64,000 nucleotides of DNA from CAIRDP01 sp037138335. GTDB taxonomy: Bacteria > Bacteroidota > Bacteroidia > Bacteroidales > FEN-979. Made by a program: the position numbers and the translations under genes. The stretch lies in assembly GCA_037138335.1 (NCBI GenBank), contig JBAXIO010000003.1, positions 248,001-312,000 of the forward strand, written 5' to 3'. The notes under the pieces were generated by a model. That model did not search any database, was not told where the DNA came from, and saw only the letters and a list, made by a program, of their open reading frames with translations. This document shows positions 14,440 to 23,002 of the stretch, piece by piece. The stretch's first letter is position 1. Each line of letters begins with the position of its first letter.

Positions 14440-15288
14440 TTATAGCCTTTCTATGATAAGGAATGCAAAAACAACGAAAATATAGAGGTTCCCGGCCAGG
14501 AAAATGAAACGGTAGCTGATCTTTCGGAATATGAAAAGCTGGAAGCCGATAAACAGGACAATAAAAAGGTTAAAACCTGCAAGCAGGTATCTCAGGTCGG
14601 CATATTTAACAATGCTGAACCATGAAAAATATATGGTAATGGCTGATGCTGCAATAAGCCAGGCAATTATGGTCAGCTTCATCATGACGGGGGAGAATAT
14701 ATCGGAAAGGACCGGGAACCCTGCTTTCTTATATTCATCCTTGTACTTCATTATGATCAGCCAGAAATGAGGCATCTGCCAGATGAAAATGAATACTGCA
14801 AGGAACACCAGCACAGGGTCGGAGGGCTTACCGCCGGCTGCCACCCATCCCATCAATACCGGTATAGCTCCTGTAAGAGCCCCGGGAATCACTGCAAAAG
14901 CTGTTTTTCGTTTTAACAGTGTATAGACCCCATTGTACCATAATACATTAAACAGCCCCAGGCCGAAAAGGAGAAGGTTCCCTTCTGTTATAAGAACTAT
15001 AAAGCCTGACAGAAGGAAAATGTTGGCAGTTCTGAGTCCGTCGGAAATAGTAAGATGCCGCGAAGGGATAGGACGCACCTTCGTCCTTTCCATTTTCTCA
15101 TCATACTCCCATTCCTGGTATTGGTTCAGGGCCGAAGCCCCGGCGGCCAGCAGGAAAATACCGGCTATCGGCCAGAGAATGCCAGGGGGGAATCCTCCTG
15201 AACAGATCACGGCCGATGCAATTGCTGAAGCAGTGACGGCGATGGTCACCCCGGGGCGGATAAGCTGCAGATAATATCTGAGAGACAA
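14440..15288 (-). CDS. ctaB: Heme O synthase (protoheme IX farnesyltransferase)
   Basis: UbiA-family prenyltransferase that adds a farnesyl group to heme B, giving heme O for the oxidase. The 282-residue polytopic protein has the first substrate motif LNQYQEWEYDEKMERTKVRPIPS (near residue 53; N-x(7-8)-D-x-x-M-x-R-T) and a second loop region near IIMKYKDEYKKAGFPVLS. About seven to nine membrane helices are visible. It is the last gene of the respiratory operon, 18 bases after subunit II. A heme A synthase gene (ctaA) is not in the window. Confidence 0.93.
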   Translation of the reverse strand: MSLRYYLQLIRPGVTIAVTASAIASAVICSGGFPPGILWPIAGIFLLAAGASALNQYQEWEYDEKMERTKVRPIPSRHLTISDGLRTANIFLLSGFIVLITEGNLLLFGLGLFNVLWYNGVYTLLKRKTAFAVIPGALTGAIPVLMGWVAAGGKPSDPVLVFLAVFIFIWQMPHFWLIIMKYKDEYKKAGFPVLSDIFSPVMMKLTIIAWLIAASAITIYFSWFSIVKYADLRYLLAGFNLFIVLFIGFQLFIFRKISYRFIFLAGNLYIFVVFAFLIIERL

Positions 15289-15306
15289 ACGCGGGATCGT
15301 TTAAGG

Positions 15307-16218
15307 CTATTTGATGGACTTGAAGTAATCGATGATCTTCGCCATGTCATTATCAGTGATAATGCCTTTGTACGATTTCATCACTCCCTTGGGAAGCCCT
15401 TTTACAACATCCTTGTCGGGCTCGTAAATACTGGTTTTAATATAAGCCTCATCCACAATGACCTTATGTTCTTTCCCATCGGTGACAACTACACTTTCCT
15501 TTCCGAAGATGCCTTTGAACGAAGTACTGACCAGTTTGGAACCGTCGATTGAATGGCAACCGGTGCAGGCATTCTTTTTGATAATGGTAAGGCCTTCTGG
15601 TTCTGCCACTTTCTTCGGAAGGGCATTGATCCATGCATCATACTCTGCCTGGGTAACGACCTTCACCTTGGCTTCCATATAGGAATGGTTCATCCCGCAA
15701 TATTCAGCGCAAAGAACCCAGTATTCCCCGATCATTGTGGGTATGAACCACATCTGGTTTGTTTTCCCCGGAACACAATCCTCTTTCTGCCGGAAGGCCG
15801 GAACATAGAAACTATGGATCACGTCAAGAGAAGTTAAATTCAGGATTACAGCTTTGTTGAGAGGAAGAACCAGCATCTCCGATTCCTTATCCCCGGGATA
15901 AACGAATGACCATGCCCACATTTTACTGACGACTGTCACGTTCATGGCATCCTTTGGAAAGTCCCTTTGCGGGCGGAAAGCCACGTACCCGTAATAAAAC
16001 ATCAATAAGGCTATGGCAAGGGGTATCAGTGTCCATGTGATCTCAAGGGCTGTATTATCCCTGATCTGTTCGGCTTTCGGATGTTTTGACCGGCGGTATT
16101 TCACCACGAACCATAACATGGTTGTGGTTATCCCTACCAGGAAGCAAATACTGATCCCGAATATTACTTTAAACGCCAGATCAACACCTTCGGCAAAATT
16201 TGAAGCTTCCGTAAACAT
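15307..16218 (-). CDS. coxB: Cytochrome c oxidase subunit II with fused cytochrome c domain (caa3 type)
   Basis: Electron-entry subunit of the terminal oxidase. The 303-residue protein has two N-terminal membrane helices (about 15-40 and 60-80), the cupredoxin domain with the CuA ligands IHSFYVP and CAEYCGMNHSYM (residues about 155-205), and a C-terminal class I cytochrome c domain with heme motif CTGCH and a Met candidate in KGVMKSYKG. The fusion defines a caa3-type enzyme that takes electrons directly from cytochrome c. The gene comes after subunits I, III and IV, not before subunit I as in many operons. Confidence 0.95.
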   Translation of the reverse strand: MFTEASNFAEGVDLAFKVIFGISICFLVGITTTMLWFVVKYRRSKHPKAEQIRDNTALEITWTLIPLAIALLMFYYGYVAFRPQRDFPKDAMNVTVVSKMWAWSFVYPGDKESEMLVLPLNKAVILNLTSLDVIHSFYVPAFRQKEDCVPGKTNQMWFIPTMIGEYWVLCAEYCGMNHSYMEAKVKVVTQAEYDAWINALPKKVAEPEGLTIIKKNACTGCHSIDGSKLVSTSFKGIFGKESVVVTDGKEHKVIVDEAYIKTSIYEPDKDVVKGLPKGVMKSYKGIITDNDMAKIIDYFKSIK

Positions 16219-16245
16219 AGCTGTGTTTTAGAAATTAATGTTTTT

Positions 16246-16530
16246 TTACCTTAACAGATAATCGAAGAAGGTCAGGGCAATGACCAGAATGTAAATACTA
16301 AGCACCATGACGACAAAAACAGTGAACAGCCTGGATTCAAATTTCAGGTGCATAAAGTAGCGCAGCACGATGAACGATTTAACCGATGCAATGATAAGTG
16401 CCACCAATACCGTAAGAGCCGATAGATCGATCCAGGTCACAGTAATGGTAATGGTTGTGAGGATGAGCAATGCAAGTAAAACCCATCCGTAAACCCTGTA
16501 ATCTGTTATATGTGATTCTGTATGTGTCAT
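16246..16530 (-). CDS. Cytochrome c oxidase subunit IV
   Basis: A 94-residue protein with three membrane helices (about 12-32, 37-57 and 68-90), matching the small prokaryotic subunit IV of caa3 oxidases, including the loop VLRYFMHLKFESR. It lies between subunits III and II in the oxidase operon. The assignment rests on size, topology and position. Confidence 0.85.
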   Translation of the reverse strand: MTHTESHITDYRVYGWVLLALLILTTITITVTWIDLSALTVLVALIIASVKSFIVLRYFMHLKFESRLFTVFVVMVLSIYILVIALTFFDYLLR

Positions 16531-16578
16531 GTCGTTGTTTGTTTGTTTATTCTGTCAGTTCATTTAATCAAGCGAATA

Positions 16579-16613
16579 GTCACCATTCACTAGTCACCAG
16601 TCACTATTCACTA
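16579..16613. repeat. Five degenerate 7-bp repeats between subunit III and IV genes
   Basis: Exact 7-base register with units GTCACCA, TTCACTA, GTCACCA, GTCACTA and TTCACTA (consensus KTCACYA). The last three bases form the stop codon of the subunit III gene. Confidence 0.85.
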
Positions 16614-17207
16614 AGTAATAAGGTACAACAACGGAAACAGGAATATCCAGATCAGGTCGACCAGGTGCCAGTAAAGGCCCCCGTTTTCCAGAAGCACATA
16701 TCTTTCTTTATTGATGCTGCCGGACTGTATCCTGATCATTATAACCGTGAGAATAATGCTGCCAACGATGAGATGAAGCACATGCAGCCCGGTCATGAAG
16801 AAATACAGGCTGAAGAACAGGATGTAGCCGTGTTTGAGCCCGATCATCATATCAGAACCCGGGTAAAGGCCGATAGAAAATTTATGTCCCCATTCAAAAT
16901 ACTTATTGAAAAGGAAGATACCGGCACAAATCAGGGTGACCAGGATGAACAACACCCCTTTCCGTTTTTCGCCTTTCTGGACCGCTGTGATCGACATGGC
17001 CACGGTTGCAGAGCTTAATAAAAGAACAACGGTATTGACAGTACCTATAAATGCATTAAGCTGATGGGCGGCCTGGTGGAATTCATCCGCGTACCGGTGG
17101 CGCATTACCGCATATACCAGGAACAAGCCTCCGAAAAGAAGGATCTCGGTGAAAATAAATAACCACATTCCCAGTTTCGCGCCAATATCGTCTCTGTGCA
17201 TTTCCAT
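16611..17207 (-). CDS. ctaE: Cytochrome c oxidase subunit III
   Basis: A 198-residue membrane protein with five predicted helices, the short form of subunit III found in caa3 oxidases. Family features are the start KLGMWLFIFTEILLFGGLF, the FMTGLHVLHLIVG segment and the C-terminal YWHLVDLIWIFLFPLLYL. It is flanked on both sides by 7-bp repeat arrays, and its stop codon is formed by the last unit of one array. Confidence 0.95.
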   Translation of the reverse strand: MEMHRDDIGAKLGMWLFIFTEILLFGGLFLVYAVMRHRYADEFHQAAHQLNAFIGTVNTVVLLLSSATVAMSITAVQKGEKRKGVLFILVTLICAGIFLFNKYFEWGHKFSIGLYPGSDMMIGLKHGYILFFSLYFFMTGLHVLHLIVGSIILTVIMIRIQSGSINKERYVLLENGGLYWHLVDLIWIFLFPLLYLIT

Positions 17208-17239
17208 ATCTGTAATTTATTTTTTGGTCTTTTTTTAAG

Positions 17240-17274
17240 TTCACCAGTCACTGTTCACTATTCACCGGTCACTG
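17240..17274. repeat. Five degenerate 7-bp repeats between subunit I and III genes
   Basis: Units TTCACCA, GTCACTG, TTCACTA, TTCACCG and GTCACTG in exact 7-base register (consensus KTCACYR), starting one base past the subunit I stop codon. Same family and unit number as the array at 16579-16613. Confidence 0.85.
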
Positions 17275-17275
17275 A

Positions 17276-18868
17276 TTATTCATAATTATACGGTTCCCCT
17301 GTGATCACCGGGATTTCATCGAAATTCTCCACAGGTGGGGGTGAAGACACCGTCCATTCCAGGGTCGATCCTCCCCAGGGATTATCGGGGGCTTTTGCAC
17401 CTTTCTTACTGAACAGGTTGGCCAGCATGATAATGATCCCGATCAGCAGCAATAAGCCTCCCACACCCGATATCTGCTGCCCCAAAGTGAACTGGGGAAG
17501 ATAGTCGAAATACCTGCGGGGCATTCCCATTATACCAATGACGAACTGGGGGAAATACAACAGGTTGAACCCAACAAAGAGGAACCCGAATGCCATGTTG
17601 GCCCTGCGGAAATTATACATCCTGCCATACATCTTGGGATACCAGTAATGCAGGGCCGCGAAAAATGCGAATCCGACGCCTCCGAATATTATATAGTGGA
17701 AATGAGCCACAACGTATGCAGTATCGTGAACGTGGATATCTGTTGCCAGCGATCCCAGGCTTAGCCCCGTGAGGCCGCCTATCATAAACAGGAAAATGAA
17801 ACCCAGGGCGAAAAGGAAGGGAGGTTTTACCGAGATAGATCCCTTGTACATTGTTGTAACCCAGTTAAATACCTTTATGGCGCTTGGAACGGCAACGAGG
17901 AAAGTAAGGAGGGAAAACACCCAGCGCGCGGTGATGCTCATTCCGGAAGTATACATATGATGTGCCCACACAAAATACCCGACCAGGGCGATGGCAAGGC
18001 TTGAAAGGGCAATGGCTTTATAACCGAACACCCTTCTCTGGGCAAAGGTCGGGATGATCTCTGTGATGACCCCCATGGCAGGAAGGATCATGATATATAC
18101 CGCGGGATGCGAGTAGATCCAGAACAGGTGCTGGTATAAGATAGGATCGCCTCCCAGGGAAGGATCAAAAAAACCTATCCTCAGCCAGCGCTCTGCGATG
18201 ACCATCAGCAGGGTGATCCCTACGATGGGGGTTGCAAGCACCTGTATCCAGGCCGTGGCATAAAGTGACCAGGGGAAGAGGGGCATCCTGAAGAATGTCA
18301 TGCCCGGCGCCCTTAAACGGTGGATTGTAACAATAAAATTGAGCCCGGTGAGAATGGAGGAAAAGCCCAGAACAAATGCGCCGAAAACCGCTGCAACCAC
18401 GTTGGTATGTGTTTGGGTGCTGTATGGAGCATAAAACGTCCAGCCTGTATCGGGGGGGCCGTTGCCTAAAAACTGTGATGAAAGGGCAATGGCCGCACCC
18501 AATATGAAGAGATACCATGAAAACAGGTTAAGCCTCGGGAAAGCCACATCGTGGGCCCCAATCATAATAGGCATCGAAAAATTACCGAAAACGGCGGCAA
18601 GCCCGGGGATCACTACGGTGAAAATCATGATGATCCCGTGAATTGTAAAAATTCCGTTGTAAGTCTGGGCGTTATAGAACTGCTGACCCGGCCTGAAAAG
18701 CTCCAGCCTCATCAGTTCCCCGAGTAAAACACCGACAATGAAAAATACCATCATGGCGTACATATACATCAGGCCGATCCTCTTGTGATCGGTCGTTGTG
18801 AGCCAGGCAAGTATTCCCTTGTATTTGCCTGTATTTTCAAGATAAGATTGGGTTATTGCTTCTGCCAT
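17276..18868 (-). CDS. ctaD: Cytochrome c oxidase subunit I (A2 type, caa3)
   Basis: Catalytic subunit with heme a, heme a3 and CuB; reduces oxygen and pumps protons. The 530-residue protein has about 12 helices. The CuB/Tyr segment reads FWIYSHPAVYIMILP: the Tyr-Ser pair in place of the A1-type glutamate marks an A2-type enzyme, as in Thermus and Rhodothermus caa3 oxidases. The histidine pair of loop 7-8 (VWAHHMYTSGM) and the heme ligand region HDTAYVVAHFHYIIFGG are intact. It follows the SCO gene by 11 bases and precedes subunit III. Confidence 0.97.
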   Translation of the reverse strand: MAEAITQSYLENTGKYKGILAWLTTTDHKRIGLMYMYAMMVFFIVGVLLGELMRLELFRPGQQFYNAQTYNGIFTIHGIIMIFTVVIPGLAAVFGNFSMPIMIGAHDVAFPRLNLFSWYLFILGAAIALSSQFLGNGPPDTGWTFYAPYSTQTHTNVVAAVFGAFVLGFSSILTGLNFIVTIHRLRAPGMTFFRMPLFPWSLYATAWIQVLATPIVGITLLMVIAERWLRIGFFDPSLGGDPILYQHLFWIYSHPAVYIMILPAMGVITEIIPTFAQRRVFGYKAIALSSLAIALVGYFVWAHHMYTSGMSITARWVFSLLTFLVAVPSAIKVFNWVTTMYKGSISVKPPFLFALGFIFLFMIGGLTGLSLGSLATDIHVHDTAYVVAHFHYIIFGGVGFAFFAALHYWYPKMYGRMYNFRRANMAFGFLFVGFNLLYFPQFVIGIMGMPRRYFDYLPQFTLGQQISGVGGLLLLIGIIIMLANLFSKKGAKAPDNPWGGSTLEWTVSSPPPVENFDEIPVITGEPYNYE

Positions 18869-18879
18869 AGTATCTGATT

Positions 18880-19665
18880 CTAATCGTTATTCTTCTTTTT
18901 ATTTTTTGACCGCAACAGCAGCGTTAAAAACAACACCAGGGCCAGGAATATGATGATGGTGGCACTGATCTTGGTCACCGCAAGGGTATACCTCCGGCCT
19001 TCAGGGTCATAACTGAAACAAAACTGAAGCAGTCTGTTGATAGTGGGCCTTGATTGCCCTTTCCCGGCTTCAATGATCGCCATCTTGACGTCAAAAGGCA
19101 AAAAAGTAACGCCGTACAGGTAGCGGGTTATTTTCCCTTTCGGGCTTACAATCGTGATCACAGCCGGATGTATCCAGTCATTGCCCTGCTTCTTTGATTT
19201 GAACCCCACCGCATTGACGAGGTGGAAAATGTTTGCACTGTCGCCGGTAAGGTAATACCAGTCCTTTGCATGGCTTTTGCTGTGTTTTTTTAAAAATGTG
19301 TTCTTCTTCTGGATGGCTTTTTCAGGGGTATCCTTGTAGTTGAAACTGACTGTCACAATCTGGTAATCCTTCCCAAGTTCCATCCCCATTTTTTCCACCA
19401 CCTCCGAGACGCCGTCAAGCAGGGGGCTGCAAAGGCCGGGACAATCGAAGTAAACCAGGGTGAGTATCGTCGGCTTGTTAAAGAGGTCGCCGAGTTTTAC
19501 AGGCATGCTTTGTTCATTTAGGAAAGTCAGGCCGGGAGGGATGATGCTGTCGAGGTGTTCTTCAACACCTACCTCAGGGCTGATGACACTCTGGGACTGC
19601 CCGTGCAGGTTAAGCAGCAGGCAGAACGATATCAGGATGCCTTGTATTAAAACCCGGTTTTTCAT
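18880..19665 (-). CDS. SCO1/SenC family copper chaperone for the oxidase
   Basis: Thioredoxin-fold protein that delivers copper to the CuA site of subunit II. The start chosen (MKNRVLIQGILISFCLLLNLHG) gives a signal peptide and overlaps the preceding cytochrome c gene stop as ATGA; a start farther upstream would only add sequence from that gene. The 261-residue protein has the copper ligands YFDCPGLCSP (Cx3C) and a conserved histidine in DWIHPAVIT, and a C-terminal membrane helix (ATIIIFLALVLFLTLLL). It is placed between the electron-transfer module and subunit I. Confidence 0.92.
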   Translation of the reverse strand: MKNRVLIQGILISFCLLLNLHGQSQSVISPEVGVEEHLDSIIPPGLTFLNEQSMPVKLGDLFNKPTILTLVYFDCPGLCSPLLDGVSEVVEKMGMELGKDYQIVTVSFNYKDTPEKAIQKKNTFLKKHSKSHAKDWYYLTGDSANIFHLVNAVGFKSKKQGNDWIHPAVITIVSPKGKITRYLYGVTFLPFDVKMAIIEAGKGQSRPTINRLLQFCFSYDPEGRRYTLAVTKISATIIIFLALVLFLTLLLRSKNKKKNND

Positions 19666-20570
19666 GTGTTTTTTACTTGTTTTATTTTCCTCATATCGAG
19701 AACGGAAAGAATGATATAGATAATAAAATACCAGGTAATGATAACAGCCAGTATATAGGTAACTATCATCCATACCGGGGCTTTCTCCCTGGTCGACCAC
19801 ATAGCCCTGGTATCAGTTAAGGCTGGTATGTTGGTTGGTACGCCTATGGACAAGGTGTCTCTTACAATGGCTTCCTGCATGCTGCCCGTGGGGTCATTTA
19901 CCCTGGCGCCAAGAATTACCCTGCCTGTTTTGTCTCCGGGAAGATCCTGTGGCCAGTCAAAACCCGCATAGCCGCTCTCGGATGTTGGTTTGGGATCGGC
20001 AAGCTGCATATTCCCGAAATACCTTTGAACAAAAACAATGATCTCGGCTCCTTTTGCAGCCACAGGGCCGTCCTTTGTAAGTTCAACAGCCTTTACCATG
20101 ATTTTCTTTTTGGCAGTATCGTATGCCATGGTAAGCCTGATGCGTTTTCCCATGGAAGCAGCCATTTTTTCAGGATCAGGCTGCACATACCCTTTATGGA
20201 ATGTACGCAGGAATGAGATGACGCTCCATCGTTCGTCTTCCGAAAGGATGTTCCTGAATTCGGGCATTGGGACCTTCCCGGTGGTAATCCTGTAAAACAA
20301 TTCACCGTCTTTCTGGGTTCCCGCCTTAGGTTCAGAAAGGTCCCCGGGAGAGGGCTGGATGGCGGCAAAATTTTTCCTGGTGGGGATGCCGTGGCAACTC
20401 TGGCAATTTTTCATATAAAGCGCCTCGCCCTGCTTCACCATGTCGGGAGTGAACTTGACAAGGCAGATCTTTCCTTTCTGGTCATCAGGCACAATCCATC
20501 CCGGGTTCTGCGCCTCAACGCGCAACAACATGATAAACACCAGCAGGAGTATATAGAACAGTTTTTTCAT
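19662..20570 (-). CDS. Membrane-anchored monoheme cytochrome c
   Basis: A 302-residue protein with an N-terminal signal (LFYILLLVFIMLLRVEAQ), a class I cytochrome c domain (about 45-140) with heme motif CQSCH and a likely Met ligand in GKVPMPEF, a beta-rich middle domain (about 150-245), and a C-terminal membrane helix (VWMIVTYILAVIITWYFIIYIIL). Both ends overlap neighbours as ATGA, tying it tightly to the NrfD-like and SCO genes. I infer that it carries electrons from the Fe-S/NrfD module to the oxidase, a job similar to ActE in alternative complex III. Confidence 0.85.
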   Translation of the reverse strand: MKKLFYILLLVFIMLLRVEAQNPGWIVPDDQKGKICLVKFTPDMVKQGEALYMKNCQSCHGIPTRKNFAAIQPSPGDLSEPKAGTQKDGELFYRITTGKVPMPEFRNILSEDERWSVISFLRTFHKGYVQPDPEKMAASMGKRIRLTMAYDTAKKKIMVKAVELTKDGPVAAKGAEIIVFVQRYFGNMQLADPKPTSESGYAGFDWPQDLPGDKTGRVILGARVNDPTGSMQEAIVRDTLSIGVPTNIPALTDTRAMWSTREKAPVWMIVTYILAVIITWYFIIYIILSVLDMRKIKQVKNT

Positions 20571-21886
20571 GATTCATTGCTTTTCAGTGGATCCAAACCT
20601 TTCTCTTTTGCAGTCTCAACAACAGGTATGACAGGGAAGAATTTAGAAATCAGGGTAATGATGATCAACACAAGGACGAAACTCAGCAAAGTGATTGCAA
20701 TTTCTGTCAGGGTGGGGGTATATACTTTGAAATTTTCCGGAACATGCTGTATTGGCAGGAACGGATGTGCCATTGCAGGGACAACGATGAGATAGCGTTT
20801 GAACCAGGCAGCGACCAGGACAACGACCGATATGAGGGTGAGAGGCAGGGGCCTGCGCATTTTACGGAACAGCATCAGGGCTATGGGGATCAGCAGTCCG
20901 CCGACCTGGACAAGCCAGAAGGTAATAGCGAAATGGCCGCTCATAAGCTCCCTGAGATGAATTGCATCGGCCCGTTTGAGCTTATAACCGGGAACCAGGT
21001 ATTCATTGATGTTGAAATAGAGGTAAACAAAAGCAACCAGCACCAGCACTTTTCCCATATTGTTAAAGTGAAGATCGGTAAGATAATCGTGGAGCTTATA
21101 ATTCTTTCTGAAGAAGAACATGGCGATGATCACTGCTGCGGAGCCTGCAACGAAGGCGCCTGAAACGAAGTATGGCCCGAAGATGGTGCTGTCCCATCCC
21201 GGCCTGACGGTGAGGGCGAAAAGCCAGGAAGTCACAGTGTGTATAGAAAGGGCTGCGGGGATTATCAGGATCAGCAGGATATACATAGAACGATGGATTA
21301 TCCGGTTCTGCTCGGGATGGTCGGTCCAGTTCAGTGACAGTACTTTGTAAACGGGTTTAAGCCATCCGGGCAGGTTGCCGAAGCGTTTATAAAGCACGGC
21401 CATATCGGGTATCATCGGAAGGAACAGCAGGAGCAGGCTGATCACAAAGTAGGTGGTAATCACCGTGACATCCCAGAGAATGGGTGACTGGAACCTGGCA
21501 TACAGGAAAACATAGGCCAGCCTTTCGGGGCGCCCCATGTCCATCACGATGACAAGCCCTGCCACGGCGGCAAATGCAACGGCAATGGTTTCGGCTATCC
21601 TGGTGATAGGTTGTACCCATTTCAGGCCGATAAGCCCGAGCACGGCGCTGATCAGCATCCCTATGAGGCTTGATGCCACAAAAAATACAAAGTTGGAAAT
21701 GTACAATCCCCAGGAAATGTAATCCCTGATCCCGGCAACCCCAAGTCCGTACCTGAGCTGCCTGACGTAGGCATACAGGCATGCGAGGAAAGCAAGGGAC
21801 AGGAATCCCATCCACAGGAAGAACCCCTTGTTTAACCTTATATGGTGTGAAAGGTCGTTGATTATCTGATCCATTTTTTTATCCAT
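20567..21886 (-). CDS. NrfD/PsrC-like quinol-interacting membrane protein
   Basis: A 439-residue integral membrane protein with about ten helices. Family features include LNKGFFLWMGFLSLAFLACLYAYV, WGLYISNFVFFVASSLIGMLIS, VIVMDMGRPERLAYVFLYARFQSPILWDV and VTSWLFALTVRPGWDSTIFGPYFVSGAFVAG, as in ActC/ActF, PsrC, QrcD and HybB; each is given here as separate short signatures. Such proteins bind quinones and face an Fe-S partner in the periplasm. It comes 41 bases after the Fe-S gene and its stop overlaps the cytochrome gene start. No molybdopterin subunit is nearby. Confidence 0.88.
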   Translation of the reverse strand: MDKKMDQIINDLSHHIRLNKGFFLWMGFLSLAFLACLYAYVRQLRYGLGVAGIRDYISWGLYISNFVFFVASSLIGMLISAVLGLIGLKWVQPITRIAETIAVAFAAVAGLVIVMDMGRPERLAYVFLYARFQSPILWDVTVITTYFVISLLLLFLPMIPDMAVLYKRFGNLPGWLKPVYKVLSLNWTDHPEQNRIIHRSMYILLILIIPAALSIHTVTSWLFALTVRPGWDSTIFGPYFVSGAFVAGSAAVIIAMFFFRKNYKLHDYLTDLHFNNMGKVLVLVAFVYLYFNINEYLVPGYKLKRADAIHLRELMSGHFAITFWLVQVGGLLIPIALMLFRKMRRPLPLTLISVVVLVAAWFKRYLIVVPAMAHPFLPIQHVPENFKVYTPTLTEIAITLLSFVLVLIIITLISKFFPVIPVVETAKEKGLDPLKSNES

Positions 21887-21927
21887 AATCTTGGCTTCAG
21901 CTGGTTATATAAAGCGCTTGTTGTTAA

Positions 21928-22893
21928 TTATCCCTCTTTCGGGCTTTCATCGGTTGCAGGTTCGAAAGGAAACAGCCTGTTCTTAGGGGGCAGGTAGTAT
22001 ACCCTGGGCTTGGTGCCTAATTCAGGCATCAGCTGGTATGCACCGTTATCCCTGAGAAGTTTGCTTAGCCGCACGGTTTCCTTGGTAGTCCCGTTGGTCA
22101 CCGCATCTTCGTTCTCATCCCCGAAATAGTATACCCCGTTAGGGCAGGCTGAGACGCAGTAGGGGAGCTTCCCTTCCCGGCAGCGGTCGGCACTGAAGAG
22201 GCATTTTGAGATAGTGCCCAGCTTCTGGGGCACATTGAGCTCAACGTTGTATGCCTCCCCGTTATGCTTGTCGGAATCCTTCGGGCTGGTCCAGTGAAAG
22301 ATCCTCGCTGAATATGGACAGGCGGCCATGCAGAAACGGCAACCTATACAGCGTTCATTGTCGATGAGCACAATGCCGTCACCTCTCTTGTAGGTTGCAT
22401 CTACCGGGCAAACGGCTACACAGGGAGGATTATCGCAATGCTGGCAGTTCTTTGGCATATGATAGGGGGCGGTGCCGGGGGAATCCTGCATCTGTAAAGT
22501 GTTCAGATGGTACTGCTCGGGTTTAAGCTGGTGGGCATCCTGGCAGGCGGCAATGCACCGCCTTGCATTCCTGCATTTCGACAGGTCAATTACCATCACC
22601 CAGCGCCTTCCCTCAATCCCTTCCCTCCCCTTCTCAAGCATCAGTTTGGTGGGATTCTTTGCCAGAGCCTTCAATTCCAGGGAGTCCACCTCCACCAGCT
22701 TGTTGTCCTGGGTCAGAAGCACTTTGGATTCACCGGTTGCGGCTTTTTTCTTTTCAAAAATATCCCCTGAGTACAAGGCCCCGGCCCCGGCTGCTACCCC
22801 GGCTCCAAGCAGGCCTATGTTTTTCAGGAAATTACGTCTTGAGGACTTAGAGGGATCTTGCTCATCCCTGTTGTTGACTGTATTCTCGTCCAT
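21928..22893 (-). CDS. Tat-exported ferredoxin-like subunit with four Cys motifs, two altered
   Basis: A 321-residue protein of the DmsB/NrfC/HybA type. The N-terminus has a twin-arginine signal SRRNFLKNIGLLGAGVAAG, so it is exported folded. Four cysteine motifs follow: CRNARRCIAAC (about 107), CQHCDNPPCVAVC (about 149), CIGCRFCMAAC (about 182) and CLFSADRC...CVSACP (about 230-255). Motifs II and III are complete. Motif I has Ala and motif IV has Ser where the second Cys normally stands, so two clusters may be [3Fe-4S] or absent. It is the first gene of the respiratory operon and should pass electrons between the NrfD-like protein and a periplasmic partner. Confidence 0.88.
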   Translation of the reverse strand: MDENTVNNRDEQDPSKSSRRNFLKNIGLLGAGVAAGAGALYSGDIFEKKKAATGESKVLLTQDNKLVEVDSLELKALAKNPTKLMLEKGREGIEGRRWVMVIDLSKCRNARRCIAACQDAHQLKPEQYHLNTLQMQDSPGTAPYHMPKNCQHCDNPPCVAVCPVDATYKRGDGIVLIDNERCIGCRFCMAACPYSARIFHWTSPKDSDKHNGEAYNVELNVPQKLGTISKCLFSADRCREGKLPYCVSACPNGVYYFGDENEDAVTNGTTKETVRLSKLLRDNGAYQLMPELGTKPRVYYLPPKNRLFPFEPATDESPKEG

Positions 22894-22928
22894 ACAATGG
22901 AATTATCAATTTTCAAACGACATCAGAG

Positions 22929-22936
22929 CAAAAATA
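22929..22936 (-). promoter_or_regulatory. Candidate -7 promoter element of the respiratory operon
   Basis: TATTTTTG on the minus strand fits TAnnTTTG and lies 35 bases before the ATG of the Fe-S gene. The expected TTG is not found at the usual spacing. Confidence 0.4.
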
Positions 22937-23002
22937 TAAATTAATTTTTTTGTATTACCCTAACAACTGAATTTATACTTAATCTAAATTCGCATTTAGG
23001 TA

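Noticed and set aside
16579..17274. Repeat arrays as a CRISPR locus
   Set aside because: Units are 7 bases without spacers, and no cas genes are present.
18880..19800. N-terminally extended SCO protein
   Set aside because: The extra 45 residues are translated from the cytochrome gene in another frame; the ATGA overlap start gives a proper signal peptide.
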